64,000 nt of DNA, taken from Tubulanus polymorphus (Eukaryota > Nemertea > Palaeonemertea > Tubulaniformes > Tubulanidae). The stretch lies in assembly GCF_964204645.1 (NCBI RefSeq), contig NC_134032.1, positions 5,074,675 through 5,138,674 of the forward strand, read 5' to 3'. Of this stretch, positions 12,356 through 25,310 are shown piece after piece. The notes beneath the pieces are model-generated. The model was given only the letters and a program-made list of their open reading frames with translations. It did not search any database and was not told the DNA's origin. The number at the start of each line of letters is the position of its first letter. Position 1 is the stretch's first letter. The position numbers and the translations under genes are program-made.

Positions 12356-15300
12356 GTCGTTAAACGCGAATAGAATGAGATTAAACTTCAGGGCCCGGTT
12401 ACACAGTCGTGAGTTAAGATTTGACCCCGAGTTAAAACATTGAAAATGAACTAATCTTAACCTCAGAGTTAACTCTTACCCACAACTATGGAACCGGATC
12501 CAGAGTAACAACGCAAATGATAGAATTGAAGACTAATTCATCCTTTTTATAGTAGACGAAAAAGGGAGGGTTTACGCATGCGTAAGGCTAATGGGCGAAA
12601 AGTTATGAAACAATGATACATATGAAGATAATTAGTAACGCTTCGATAGCAGCAATATCCGGAATAACCGATAAAGAGGGGAAAAATTTTAGTTCACCGG
12701 AGTACTCTTCTCAGAAGTGAAAAATTGAAAATAGGCCTTCAGTTATAGAACTCTTAAATCAATTAGATTTGAGTGCCATGGCCAACTATACGAAGGCTTC
12801 ATCGTGGAAGAGGAGAAAAGAAAACGAATGATCAATTAAACTTGGAAATAGGGTCAGCAAGAGGCACAGTATGAGAGTTATTCTCAAAACACTAAAATAA
12901 TCATTGACAAAACACTAAAAAGAGTCGGCAAAGTATTTCCAGCAAAGAACTTCTTTCGGTGGTAATTTTTCGATGCAACGTTGATCTCTTGCCCACATGG
13001 AATTTATTGATGCCCTGAAAATATGTTCTGGTTGATCATTAAGGGAAGTATTAGTCGAAGATCTCGCAAAAATGCATGAGGTAAATGGAATAACTTTGGA
13101 CTTGATAACGCCCCCAGAAAATGAAAACAGTGTAGCCATAAATAAGTTAATTTTTCAGAGGTTGCAAAGCGAATTGAACCAAAGACACTGTAAACGTATG
13201 TATAATATGATGTGATGCAGAGTTGAATCGGATTTAGGGTATTATCTTGCGTTAAGTTTTTAAGCAATTACATTTAATATGATGAATTTTGTTTTTGGCG
13301 ATGACCCAACGGAAATTGTACTCACTTCGGTGATATAAACAGCAATTACAATGTGCGCAGAGTGGAGAGAATTAAACAATTAGTCATTAAAGAAAGACAG
13401 AGATTAAAATACAGATGAGTAGACTATGCCTTTAAAACACTGAAAAGTAGGGAGTAATCGGTCCGAAACAAGGTAAGTCCGAAGGTCTAGGATGACTGTG
13501 CAATGATTGTCCGGCTCGCGAAACGTCCAATTAGTAGGATATGCCCTTTTAAGGCAAGATTACTGTAACGCATTTTAGATAAAAATATAGATTAAGGTCA
13601 TGGAAAAAATGCGAAAATGTTATGTTACGTGCTAGTACCGTACCGTAGTTTTTAGGGCAAAATTTATGATACGGAACAACCATCATCCGGTGTGCGGTAA
13701 TTTGAGGAGAAATTCAATTCAGGCGTATGAAAATGAACAAAAAATCAGATAAACTTACGACTTCGTTCCATGAAATAAAACAAATTTGATAGCAATGTAC
13801 GCAGAGATTTATGAACAACCTTTTCCTTACGATGAAATGAAAACGAGTCGTATGTTGATAAGAATAGATGAGACAATGCGGAAAGCAAGTGTCAAACGAT
13901 AAAAAGACAATTAGACTATTTCGAATGGGTATTATTTTAAAAATGCGTGCCTCGATGCATACGTAGATGCAATCGCTTAGAAATGCCACCTGCAATTGCA
14001 ATTCGTGAACTTACATTTCAGGGACGGACTGGGAGGGGTGTTCAGGGAGTCTGCCCCCTAAAATTTTGAAGGTGTCCATTTTGAGGACATGATCGAATAT
14101 CTTTTTAAGGGGAGGGGTGGCGTCAATGGATAAAGCTTTGATAAGGCACGGATTCAGACCATCATCAAAAATTAGAAATTACTTTCCTTCTTTATCAGAA
14201 AAGTACTTTCAAAAGGTTTGTTAAAACCATCCCATCAATCCTCAAAATAAAAAGGGCACATCTTAATGAGAGGCATGGTGATGCAACCAGCAAAAAGGGC
14301 CGAGTTTTTTAATTGTCCATATCGATCCAAACAAATAGAAAACGGCAGATAATTTTCAGCAAAAAAGCACACCCCGTTCCCTGAACTTCATTCAATGCAA
14401 GGAAATTGCATCAAAAGAGCGGTAAAATTATCAAGATTTTCCGGGCGGGGATCCCCAGGCCCTAATTTGTCGTGGATTACACCCTAAGGCATAAATCGTT
14501 TAATTACTCGGTACAGGTGGCTCCTGGATGACTCCAGCTAGTATCAGCGTCTTGATCTTGTAAGGAGCCTGATTAAACAGCGCATGCGGGAAGATTTAAG
14601 GAAGAACCTCTCTGTTAGCCATGATTATACAATCTATTGTGTTGCACGTGTTCGAGAAATGATCCTTTTTTCAAGGCGTTAGATATGTATAATTAGTCTA
14701 TAGTTTTGGCCTATCGAAAATGAATAAAAGCAACGAAAATGTTTTAAAGGAAACATTTAAAGCCACTATATATATTAGAGAATGGTTTTGTGTTTTATTA
14801 GAAGGTCGTAAATAATCAAGTTGGCCTTTACTCGACAGAGTTAAATGTATTGGACTTCGTATAATGACTCCACTTCGTATATCTATTGAAAACAAGCATT
14901 TAGGATAGGCAATACTGGATGGCGGTGTCACTGTAGGAATGACCGTCATTAATTAATGTTATTTTTCCCGCACGGCTGTATCATTTTCGATACTTGTAGT
15001 GTTTCATTTTCTAAGCGATAGCTGAAAAATAAGCAATTCTACATAATTTGTGCCTTTGAAGGAATGGGAATCTTATAAGCATGAATCAAAAAGGATTGAA
15101 GAAAGAGATTTATTGTCTACACGCGATAGATTCTATCACAATACAATAATATACCCCCTGCGGAATTATTTCACTAGTGAAATGGACCCTTACATATGGT
15201 GAGTACTAATTGTATTGTTGATACGTCATAAAGATGATGTGAAGCAGCTGGGATTACTATACGGGAGAGACTCAATACAGATGTATCGTCAGAAATGAGC

Positions 15301-15648
15301 CCAAAAAGAATTATGCAAAAACCTTTTTGAAGGAAGCAACATAAACAATTTCTAAAAACGCTGCTTTTACTCTCGTGGATTAGAATTAGTTAGACTGAAA
15401 CCCAGAGGATGGCAGCACCAGCTGGATAGTGCCTCTCGGTGGAATAAAGCTGTCTTATCTATATCTATAGCCAAGCTTCGACGGTAATCCACAGGCAGTC
15501 AAGTGGATTTACGAACACATTGATTGACCCATCACTAGGCACCACAGTCTACATTTATGAATTGATCGCTTTTGTTCCAAAGATGAGGCACAATTAGGCT
15601 AAAAAAAATTGATACATTGTTTCTCCGCTCTGCTGAGCTTAAATGTTG

Positions 15649-15785
15649 ACCCGGCCGGCCGCCTATCTACCCTATACATTACTTTTTTTTAAAATCGTGA
15701 TCAATTTTACCATAACAGACCCGGCCGCTATAGAAATGAACTGTTTACAAATTTTATCATATTTTACAAAAATGACCCGGCCGCT
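15649..15785. repeat. Three spaced GACCCGGCCG motifs
   Basis: ACCCGGCCG recurs at about 15650, 15719 and 15775 in AT-rich surroundings, separated by sequence that is not itself repeated. The first copy has an extra GGCC. Function unknown. Confidence 0.4.
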
Positions 15786-16337
15786 GCGGAGAAACAAGGT
15801 ATCATTTTTGTTTAGCCTTAGTGTTTTTGGGCAAGAGCACGGGAGATTAAAATTCATATAGGTAATCCTCATAAATACATGTACGGCCCAGTTTTGTTGA
15901 CGAGTACAACTGCAAAAATGGAAAGAAAATCAAGGCATATAACTGAAAAAATGTTCTTTCATAGATAGACAAGATCTGTTTATTGTAACATATCTAAAAA
16001 TTGGGTTGCCAATCTCTGAAATGTGCTATCAGTAACAAATTTTTTTCAGTAACGTTTAATTGAAAAATGAAAGAAAATGTTCAAATCAATCAGTAATCAA
16101 CAGCAAGCTCCCCAGGAACATCTCTCACATTTCTGTTAAAATTAATCAATAATCAACAGTGAGACCATCAGTAACATCCTTCATACTTCTTTGTGCATCA
16201 AACAAATCAAATGGGATCATTAATTTATTACGTACGCATCAGGGGAGGGGAGGGGTGAGTGCAATTGCATACTGTAATGCTTAATGTATATGAAAAAATG
16301 GCCGATTTTGCGTAAAGAGGGGATTTTGCGCAAATTT

Positions 16338-16383
16338 TATGCGTACATAATAAATGCAATTTATGCGTACATAATAAATGCAA
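16338..16383. repeat. Two-copy short tandem repeat
   Basis: TTTATGCGTACATAATAAAT followed by GCAA occurs twice head to tail. A simple tandem duplication with no sign of function. Confidence 0.5.
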
Positions 16384-17303
16384 ATTTCATTTCTCGTGAT
16401 AAAATAGTAACCAATACTGAAAAACAGGAACAGTTGGCAGCTCTGTGAATTTCGAGTATTATCAATGTTGTCGATTAAAATACAATCATTTGATAAGAAT
16501 AGGAAATTGAGGATGTCATTGCCACTTCAGTTTCTAATTCGTGTCAGGTAGAAGATTCTGAGTGTTTTATGTGCGCATGGTATTCGATAACTGAAAATAG
16601 AAAAAGTGATATGTTGTACTCTTAAAATCGTGTAATAAATTAATTAAACGGAAATGAGAACATCGAAAAAAGAATATTTGTACTTACATATAACTAAATT
16701 AGTTGTTTGCACATGCTTGGTGCAATACAAAGTTATCATAGAAAATAATGCTTCCAACAGGAGGGTAGTTCTCGCAGGACTGCTAACAATCTGAAATGAA
16801 CATTGAAGAGCTGCATATAAAAACCACAGTATCGCAGAATTGAAATGGTAAACATACATGGGTATACCTGGCATGGTCAGTCAAACATAATCAGCTGAGT
16901 TTGCATGAGGATTCACCCAGTTAAAATGCCAGTGACAAAATGTCGATGCGTTACAGATCCATTGCTTGAAAATAGATTATTCAAACGCCGTGTATTGTAT
17001 GAATATAGCTTGTACTAGTTGCATTCTCTGCAGCGCTGAAATCAAAATATATAATATAAAATTGAGAAACATCCCTGCATAATTTACAATGATTAAGTAG
17101 GATCAATTATCACTATGCCATGACAATAAATCCTAGGTTTAGAACAAGTTCATCAGCATGAATACACATTGAATTGATTGCTGCAGTACCGGTAAAACCC
17201 AAACATGAAGAACGAGTAAATATTTTCATGAAATCATGGTTAATCGAAATTATGAGAAACATGGACAATTTCATGTCATGGTAGCATGATATTTATGATA
17301 ATT

Positions 17304-17570
17304 TCAACAGTGGAATCCCAACGTAACTATTTCATGATGGCTGTAGAATGTTGGTATGATTTGAAAATGAGGTCTAGCAATACCAGTATAATAAACATGA
17401 TCGACTAGAGTACCAGCATTAGTTGTTGGTAATGTAACACATTGTTCAAATCCAAATGTTTCCAGCATATTCGCAACAGCGGATGACACAAAAATATTTT
17501 CATTGAAATCACCGATAATGACAACACATTCAGAGTGGGAGCTCAATTCACGAAGAACGTCTCGAAGAGC
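17304..17570 (-). pseudogene. Helitron EEP domain, C-terminal part
   Basis: Encodes LRDVLRELSSHSECVVIIGD followed by FNEN, then DHVYYTG and YSHHEIV. The GDFN motif and the terminal HHE/DH strand are the conserved catalytic signatures of the endonuclease/exonuclease/phosphatase fold. The codons directly upstream in this frame belong to the inserted transposon. The N-terminal half of the same domain lies beyond the insertion at 23102-23486. It ends with a stop after GFHC, a plausible true C-terminus. Confidence 0.75.
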
Positions 17571-17583
17571 CACGACCGTAGAG
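17567..17583 (+). repeat. Left TSD (GAGC) and TIR of the CAC transposon
   Basis: GAGC at 17567-17570 followed by CACGACCGTAGAG. The inverted partner with a second GAGC is at 23089-23105. Beyond 13 bp the two ends stay only loosely similar (both have an AATTAA..TTGA stretch). Confidence 0.85.
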
Positions 17584-18950
17584 CTAATACTAACTATACA
17601 TGACCTTGACCGACGTTTAATTAAATTGAATCGGTGACAGCAAGCCGATACATAGGTTCCGAGAAATAACAATGGCCGCCTTTTCGCTAGCGACACGACC
17701 GCGGATTATTGCCGTTTCACGCGTATTTTAGATGTCTGTATCAGTTTAAACACGGACTATCGCAACATATTTATACCGCAATCGGTTCATATTTGAGCTT
17801 GAGATAATTCTTGAGAAGATGCAGTTTGTTAGTTACTTGATATTGACGTTTACTTTTACTTCCGGGGTTATTGAATCGATGATGAATGCGATGTTTCAAC
17901 GAAGAAAAAAGCTTAAAAGAGTTCTCCCATAACTGCAGAGAGTAATTAAGTCTATTTAGGAAATGTGTGCTGCCAAATAAGCGTGTAAGTATTTATAGGA
18001 TCTTTTGTAAGGCAAATTACAGGCTGATTAGGTCTCCTGGTCCAGTGTACCTGGTAGGCCTTTTTGTCCTTCCTTTTTATTTGATGAAGACTAAGATAAT
18101 AGTAGGCCTAAAGACCCACTGATTGCCGTAATGGCAGTGAGGTTAAGTATGGGAGGCTTAGTCTCTTTCATCTTTTGATTTCAGTGATTGGAAATCAAAA
18201 AGTTTCTCAGAACGTACTCAAAACTTAGCCTTGGCTCCCGAAAATGAAATGAACCCTAAACTAATATGGCGATTGAACCCAGGAATATTTTAGAATAAAG
18301 TAAGTAGTTTTGAACCACTTCCATGTTTGTTTCTGGTGGCTAGTTGATTTGTTCGATTTGGGTCTACTATTCATTTGGGAAACTGGGTCGACTCGGGTCC
18401 ATGGGAAACATTTAATGTTGATTCGAGGCTGTAGTCTGTGCGGTTTGGTTAAGTTTCCAAGTCAACTCACGCAGCTAACCCATTCTGGCAGAACCAACAT
18501 GATACTTAAGATTGTGCACATGAAAATGATTGTCAGTATTTTTGTTCCAAATATATTAATGTATTTGTTATTCCATTTATCACTGCACAACATTTATCAA
18601 TAAGCTATCATTAGCTAACCAGACAAAATCTCATAATCTACTTGTATTAGAATTCCAAATTTTCAATTTAATATTTTACAGTAATTGATATTTTTTATGC
18701 AGAGAAGACAATTATATATATATCGTGAATCTTGAAACCGACAACTGTTCGTGTGAAGTAAAAAGGTGAGTAAATAAAATCTCATAATTTTTTTCTCTCA
18801 ATTATATTAAGAGCAAACAAGAAATACTCTGCCTTATTTCACCGACCTGTGTGATTTTAACGAATAAAAGTGAAATATAAGATATATACATGCGTGCGGT
18901 ATACATTTACAATAATTTTCCGTTTTCTTTTCAGGTAACGGTACATACAT

Positions 18951-21448
18951 TCAAACAAGCCTTTTACACTTTTTACACTGTCGAGTGTTATCTTGACTGA
19001 TGTAAAAGCCACCACACTCGCATTTTCGTTTCGTTGCTTCGGATTTTGGAGGTTTTGTCGCGTAAAGACCTTGATTGATGAATAGATATTTAGTTCGCAG
19101 AACTTGATCACGGACTGTACAGTAGATTCTGTTGTCTCTGTTCACGCTTGCGTGTTTACCTTCAAGTCCTTGCTCACCGAAGAGCCCCAGAGAACCCCAC
19201 ATATCAACAAAATCCGGAGCGTGGTAAATAAGTATATGGAGTTTTGGCGTGATAGTGGAACTAGGAAATGCGTCGGTGTAAAATCGTCCGAAATCATGAC
19301 ACAGTTTACGGAATAAGGACTTTTCATCTGCTGTGAGAAATCTACATGCCGTGTATAGTGCATATAAGTTACTAAGTCTCTCGAATAGCTCGAGAAATTT
19401 CGTGTAATCATCATCAGCATGACCTGAGAGAACACTACATAGCTTCTGTGGATTGTTGGATTTGTCATCATTTTTGAGCATTTTATTTATATGGTTTCCA
19501 ACAATGCAACCACCATAGTACGCTTGCCGATCAATACCTATTTCGGCAAGAATTTCATTTAGCCGTTTTGTAACCGGCCCCATTAATGAATTAACAACTT
19601 TGAATATTTCCTGTAATTGGTTTTGAGCTTCAGACAATCTCGATTTTAGATCAGCTAACTCAGATTTCTTTTCCGATATTTCTTGAATTTTCAGCTTGAT
19701 AATACTATCCGCTGACATAGTTTTCCCCGTACAACATTCCATACATTTGAAATTAGCTGTAGGTCCAAATATACATTGCTTGTGATAGGGGGAATCGCAA
19801 TCAATGCACTCAACAAAATCATTTTGTTTGGCATTCGGAATGTTTCTAATCAAACAAATCTTTGCTGAACAACTAATAACACAACGACCCTTTTTTGGAT
19901 TGTTTTAGAAGGTCAACAGTTTGATTAAGAGTGACAATCATTTCCTTGTACTGATTTAATTCCTCCTGCACTGCGCATACATCTAGGGATTTATCTTTCC
20001 AGTTTCTGTACAAATCGATATCCCGATCTTTTAATCCTTCATTGTCGACTTCCTGACATTTCTGCTCCAACATCTCAAAGAATAATAGACCTAACCCCAA
20101 AGATATGTGCAGTGGAGGAGGAACTAAATGGTCCAAATCGTCAATCCTCACTAGCATTTCATTGCAAATGCTTTTTGTGTCTTGCCCTGGTTGCTGCTTT
20201 TCAGCATTAACATTATAATCGGCTACAGTTCTACACTGCACTACTATATGATCAGGTGTGTGTGGTTTACCATCACGTTTTCTCAGCTGTTCCAATCTAA
20301 TTTCACACCAAAGGCATGGATAAGAAGCCGATGAACCCTGGTGGCCCATACATGTACACAAAAAAGCTAAATCGCCGATCAGAAAAAATCTTATAGCCAA
20401 AGTTCCTCTACTACATTCGACATATCTAATTTGTGGCAGTTGATCAAAGATTTTGCCAAATATGATCTTCATATTGCTGTAAGTATCGACAGCTTCGAAA
20501 TATGAAATCAACTCGGTGTGATCGGTACTGTTTACTAGTGTACTATTTAGTACAGACAGTACTAGCTTCGAAGAGCCACCACCTTTATCGGCTCCGATTT
20601 TTACCCAAATTTCATCATGAAAATGCTCATCCGTCACAAATTTTCCGGTGACTATCAAATTGTTAACAACGTATTCAAGATGTGATTTTAAATTCACTAT
20701 GTATACATAGGGGACAAGTTTTTCTTCTAGAGTTCGAGCATTGATCACTAAATTCATTTCGCCAGTGAATATATTCTGATCGATGTGATCACTGCGTTTT
20801 TTTAGTTCCGCTCGAATCTTATCTGATGAGGGAAACACCTTAACATTTTGACTTTTCAAGTTACGGTCTAATTCTAGCATTTTGGTCATTGTAAGACGCA
20901 AATTCAGTTTCAAGTCAACTGACTGTTCAGGAGTGAGCTTAGTTCCTTTCATTTCTGGAAATTCATTGATTACAAGATTTTTTAGATTTTCATCTTTTTT
21001 CAACATATGTGCAACTAATTTAGCAGCCTCAGTGATACTTTGGTCTTTGGATGAAATAAATTGTAGTATTGATTTTGCTTTGGAAGCTCTCTTCTCAACA
21101 GTCTGAGTCGACTTGACTCTGAAATGGATGTGTTTGGTTTTTCAAGTTTGCAAAAATGATGTTCATTTGTTCGAGAACCTGATGGAATAATAGCTTTGAA
21201 TATATGATCTAGAGAACCTTCCGATACAGTAAAAACATTATTATCCGTCATTAATTTTTCCAAGCGACTATTAATGATTTTTAAATTGCCATTTTCCTTT
21301 TCGACATTTTTCAGCTGTTCTTTTAATAAATTCAGTTGTTCCAGATAATCTTCAGATATGTCTGTCTGTCGTTTGTTCATGTACTGGTGTTGTGGCATCT
21401 TCACTCGCAAGAAGGTTTTCTGTGTCGTGTAGTTTATTGCCTTGTCCT
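18951..21448 (-). pseudogene. RAG1/Chapaev-like DDE transposase
   Basis: An AG acceptor at about 21449 opens a coiled-coil region (to about 21120), followed by open frames 21006-19873 and 19853-18951. The frame slips near 21120 and again in an A-run near 19890; otherwise the coding is long and continuous. Motifs in order: VKIGADKGGGSSK (Asp strand, like the first catalytic Asp region of RAG1), YPCLWCE (CxxC), DDLDHLVPPPLHISLG (candidate second Asp), a PHD/zinc-like ECIDCDSPYHKQC, then PKLHILIYHAPDF (His-x4-His), FGEQGLEGKH (candidate catalytic Glu) and a C-terminal CECGGF..CKKC. The CxxC, His-x4-His and Glu order mirrors the zinc-bound insertion of RAG1/Transib enzymes. Both breaks are small, so it may be a young copy or an assembly error. 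Confidence 0.7.
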
Positions 21449-21982
21449 AATGAAATTCAGAATATTTTCATTGCCTGTATTCATTTGTAGAGATTCTTTT
21501 TTATTGTAATGAAATGACGGTCTGACAAGCATCGATGAAATTAAGTTAACGAGTAAAATTAAGTTTTTAAACTATGCCTAATTACTATGATTCATCGAAT
21601 TCATACTGTTTCATTTGACTCTGAAGAAATTTGTGATCCCAATTTGTTTAAAGTTATTAGGCACAAATCCAAATGCAACTTCCAAAAATTTACTGCAAAT
21701 GAACAACAATTTTCAGCTGAAGTCGAAGAACGTTTGACTTATGTACCACAAGTTAATAACAATTGATCTTGGAGTAACGATTTGACCATTAAATGATTGC
21801 TCCAAGTATAGATGAAATGTCAATTGCAAAGAAATGGAGTATACGATACCTTCTGGATACGGGAATTGAACGAAAATGAGACAGAACATAGAATCCTCTA
21901 ACAATAATTACACGAACAAATTAGTAACTTTTGAATAAATTTAATTGTACTAAAAATCACAATATTTGTATCAATAACTTAC

Positions 21983-22097
21983 TAGATAAAACCATTTGAA
22001 CAATTTTTTTTATATTTTTTCTCGAACTGCTTCCCTGGAAATATTTTTTTCTTTTGCTGGAACCAGACTTTGAGGAAAGACTTTTATCACTATCCAT
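21983..22097 (-). other. Possible first exon of the CAC-transposon transposase
   Basis: ATG at 22097 opens a basic, Ser/Lys-rich segment (MDSDKSLSSKSGSSKRKK) ending at the donor GTAAGT at 21982. Further exon-like blocks lie at about 21900-21840 and from 21448. Splicing is inferred by eye and not proven. Confidence 0.35.
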
Positions 22098-23088
22098 CGT
22101 CTTACAAAAAAACGCTGCCGAAAAACCTGTTTTTTAAAAGTAAACAAACAATTATTAGACTTTTTTACTATCAAATGTATGACTAATTCACGAGACTTGA
22201 AATACTGACCAGATTCCGACCCGAGATTTGGAATAGTTGATCCAACTAACTCGTGGTTCGAGACTCCATCCGAATCTACATAAAATCCTGCCGCCAAACC
22301 TATTTTAGGATGTAAACCAAACAATTATATAACTGGCCTAACTAACTTGATAATTTCTCAACTTCCAACATCAATCATTTTTTTTTTTCACTATTTATTG
22401 TTGTAGGCCTAGGCATGTCGTACCCTAATAGGGCTAGGCCTGTCAGGCTAGACCTGACTTCAGCCCCTGGGCTTCATTCAGGTCTTAACTTTAACGATAT
22501 TAAGAGACCAGACTTATTTTTTGGATGTGCAAGAGTGACTAGTTCTTGTTCGAAGGAGGGGCAAGGCCTGGGCAGCTAGCGCTACGTAGGTTGTAGGCGC
22601 TGAAAAACGCCAAACTTAAAAAAGTCCTTAAAACGCAAAAACAAATGACATTCGCTAGCCACTCATGAGGTATCTAACCATATGTATCATATATCATCGG
22701 AAAGCACATGGCACCATCTACATTGGTATGTTGAGATAATTTCGTTTTCCCAAACCCCTAAGAAATAATTAGCGAATATGTACCTCGAAAGTCGTTAGTT
22801 TTGGCCTAACCGGTTTGCAGCAGCCAACCAGGCGCAGACGACTGACAAATTTCAACTTGTGACTACATATAGATCTTCAAAACTCGGTTGAGAATACATT
22901 AGAACGAAGTGGGCTCGAATCCCGTTATCCGTTTTCTCTACGGAACTGCGCGCGTACAGCTGGTCGTATTCGGTTAGTTTTCTATGAGAATGAACAAAGC
23001 AGGTGCGCGCACTTATTGTGCTGCCATCAATCGGTTTTCAAAAGAGGCTAAGAAAATCAATATTAATTGTTGACAAATTCTGTATCTA

Positions 23089-23105
23089 CTCTACGGTCGT
23101 GGAGC
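23089..23105 (-). repeat. Right TIR and TSD (GAGC) of the CAC transposon
   Basis: CTCTACGGTCGTG ends at 23101 and is followed by GAGC at 23102-23105. Exact inverse of the left terminus. Confidence 0.85.
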
Positions 23106-23560
23106 TTCTTTGAACTGAGTCACATTGTAAGAAGTCGGGCGATAGATGACAACAAAAACTATTCTGGAGGAGTTATCTTTAAAGGCTAGACATTCGATAT
23201 TTATTGTCTGTAGGGTAATTACGTCATAGTTTAATGTTTGTTTAGCATACACACCAACACCGCCATGTTGCTGAGTTTTTAAGACGTGATCATTGCTATA
23301 GCTCATAAATCTAGACTGATTGTGGAAGTTATATCCAGCTATCGCGATGTTTTTGGGGTCACTAGACATCCATGTGTCCGCAATACCAACGTAATGTACT
23401 CCAGTGAGTCTATCATCATTGGCGATGTCTTTATAATGAGCAGGTAAATTAGTGTTATGGAAAGCCAATGTGTTATGGAAAGCCAATGTACTTCGTGTTA
23501 TGGAAAGCCAATGTACATGTACACTGTAGACAACATGGATCGGTCGGTAGAAATGCAGTC
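23102..23560 (-). pseudogene. Helitron EEP domain, N-terminal part
   Basis: Encodes VHYVGIADTWMSSD, GGVGVYAK and VVIYRPTSYNVTQF, the first strands of an endonuclease/exonuclease/phosphatase domain (GIAETW-type and IYRP motifs). It stops at the transposon insertion; the remaining half is at 17304-17570. A short direct repeat (CATTGGCTTTCCATAACAC on the minus strand, three copies, 23445-23515) lies between it and the helicase and disturbs the frame. Confidence 0.7.
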
Positions 23561-23636
23561 ATGTTGGCAATACAGGGTGCTACGTGCTCATTATAGAAAA
23601 TTGCATTGGGTGAATAGTCTTCAATAATCAATCCAT

Positions 23637-25310
23637 CTATAGATGTAACTCTGCTACATATGCTTGGCCAGGGGAGAATATTTTTTTCAATGAAACTAGT
23701 GCATTCTGTGTAGTAACACCTTGCACTTTATGTACTGTACACGCCCAGGCAAGTTTCAATGGAAATTGACGTCGTACTCCTTTGTTTTTCATGGCTGATT
23801 CTTCAACTCTCACTACTGGTGTAGTATTCGCAGGCATACCGGAAAAATTTGAAGAATTGCGCAATTTCCGCCCAATGGTAGAGTCATCGAAAATTACATA
23901 AACAGTTGTACATTCGTGGTCAGTACCTGGAGATATATGCGACACTGTACCGAGAACACCAGGTCCATCCGTAACTTCAATATTTTTAGTAAGCATAACT
24001 CTTGCGTCAAGGGCTAACATTAAAGATTTTGCTAATGTCATATCTTTGTTGCTAACATGAAAGCTTACTCTCTTCACCAGTTTCCCAGTCCTCGGATCCT
24101 TTGTAAGGTCATTTGCTGAAATTTCAATGATATCAGTGCAACTCTCTCTTAACCGGGCTGCGTTTACAGCGTTCACCTGTTTGTTAGTGGAGTATATTCC
24201 TAAAGCTGTTTTACTGGTTTCACCGGTTTCTCTAGATTTCAGGGCCCTGTCATCTGCATACTGAAGGGTGTCTTCTTTCTTTTTAGTTCTGAGGCGGTTC
24301 AACAATCCTGCAAACTCACCACCTTTTTGTCGCATTATATCTTTCAATTCTACAATTTTAAATATATCAGTCCATAAATCAACACCGTTATTAGGGGCAG
24401 AGTAGAGCGGTTTACCTTTCACAGGTGGCAATTAATAGAAATCACCGACAGCTATTATACTGACATTACCAAATGGTGAATAATCTGCGCACTGTTTAAT
24501 CTGTCGCAATCAACCATGCACATACCCAAGCATTTTATGATCAACCATTGAAATTTCATCAATTATAACAATTCGAAGACTGTTGAATTTCATTCGTAAT
24601 TCTGATATTTTTTCATCACCTAGAGGAACATACGGTAATTTTGCCCCTATGTTTATAGCAAAGGTGTTGCGTATAGTTGTAGCCCCTATGTTGTAGGCAG
24701 CAACACCTGTTGGTGAGGTCAAGCAAACAGTTACATCATTAGGGTTTGTAGCAGTCTTAGTAAGTATTCGTGATGCCTCATAATTAATAGCCTTAATAAG
24801 GTGTGATTTTCATGTACCAGCGCCTCCAGTCAAAAATAAATGAAATGGTTGCGGATTCCTCCCGTTTACAAAATCGATACACCACTGTCTGACTCTGTAA
24901 AATACCTCTTTCTGCTGAATGTTTAAAGAGCGAATTATTTTCCAAGCAGAGTCTTTGTTCATTGAATTTGATTTTTCAATTGCATAGTTTCGTGTAGATA
25001 TTTGTCCATCGGGGTCTGGAATATCATTAGGGTCACTTTCATCATCTTCTATTGAAGAACGAGATGTAGATTCATCATTAGTCTCAAGTCGTTCATGTTC
25101 AGATTCAGGTGCAATTTGGGCCCATGCATCTTCATATTCATCACACATGTTCAACATTTCATAGGCCATGTCAAATGTGTCAATATCTGCTTCAAACCAA
25201 CTGCGTGGTTCATTGACAATTTCTTTGACACTTACTAACGACCCTAATCCTATACGCACATGTCCTGTTTCATAGAAATTTTCATAAGTTTCAAATCCTG
25301 GGGGTGTCAA
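23637..25310 (-). pseudogene. Helitron PIF1-type helicase
   Basis: Open blocks 25310-24810, 24722-24510 and 24431-23637. The first ends in FHLFLTGGAGT, the start of the Walker A loop; the next codon is TGA where a Gly is expected, so the ATP-binding site itself is broken. The second block has [14 protein letters not shown] (Walker B, DEISM). GDFY is followed by TAA before LPPVKG. The third block holds the C-terminal motifs VMLTKNI, LKLAWACTVHKVQG (PIF1 motif V/VI region). The stops TGA and TAA are what C-to-T changes of CGA and CAA give, as expected from old methylated DNA. It would have unwound DNA during rolling-circle transposition. Confidence 0.85.

Larger units (their letters stand above)
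12450..17300. other. Long intergenic stretch, mostly empty
   Basis: About 4.9 kb of AT-rich sequence without a convincing gene on either strand; the open frames of 60-95 codons have no recognisable pattern. It holds two small repeat clusters: GACCCGGCCGC-type motifs near 15650-15785 and a tandem TTTATGCGTACATAATAAAT repeat near 16338-16383. Short duplications around AATCAATAATCAACAG lie near 16090-16160. Confidence 0.5.
17571..23101 (-). mobile_element. 5'-CAC DNA transposon (Chapaev/RAG1-related)
   Basis: The 13-bp ends CACGACCGTAGAG (17571-17583) and its inverse CTCTACGGTCGTG (23089-23101) are flanked by the 4-bp duplication GAGC (17567-17570 and 23102-23105). Removing the element and one GAGC restores an uninterrupted Helitron EEP frame, which confirms the boundaries. 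Termini starting CAC and a 4-bp duplication match Chapaev-type elements. The transposase inside has RAG1-like zinc and catalytic-region motifs. The gene runs on the minus strand. About 1.3 kb on the left side and 0.7 kb on the right side are non-coding. Confidence 0.85.

Noticed and set aside
12147-12443. 98-codon plus-strand open frame
   Set aside because: Antisense to exon 1 of the spliced OB-fold gene.
13714-14001. 95-codon minus-strand open frame in the long intergenic stretch
   Set aside because: No recognisable motif, no neighbouring exon structure and composition like its surroundings.
17571-17696. N-terminal 40 codons of the 17.3-17.7 kb open frame as part of the EEP domain
   Set aside because: They lie inside the CAC transposon, beyond its exact terminus at 17571.
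22010-22324. Stand-alone 104-codon gene
   Set aside because: Crosses likely splice sites; parts of it look like upstream exons or introns of the CAC-transposon gene rather than one frame.
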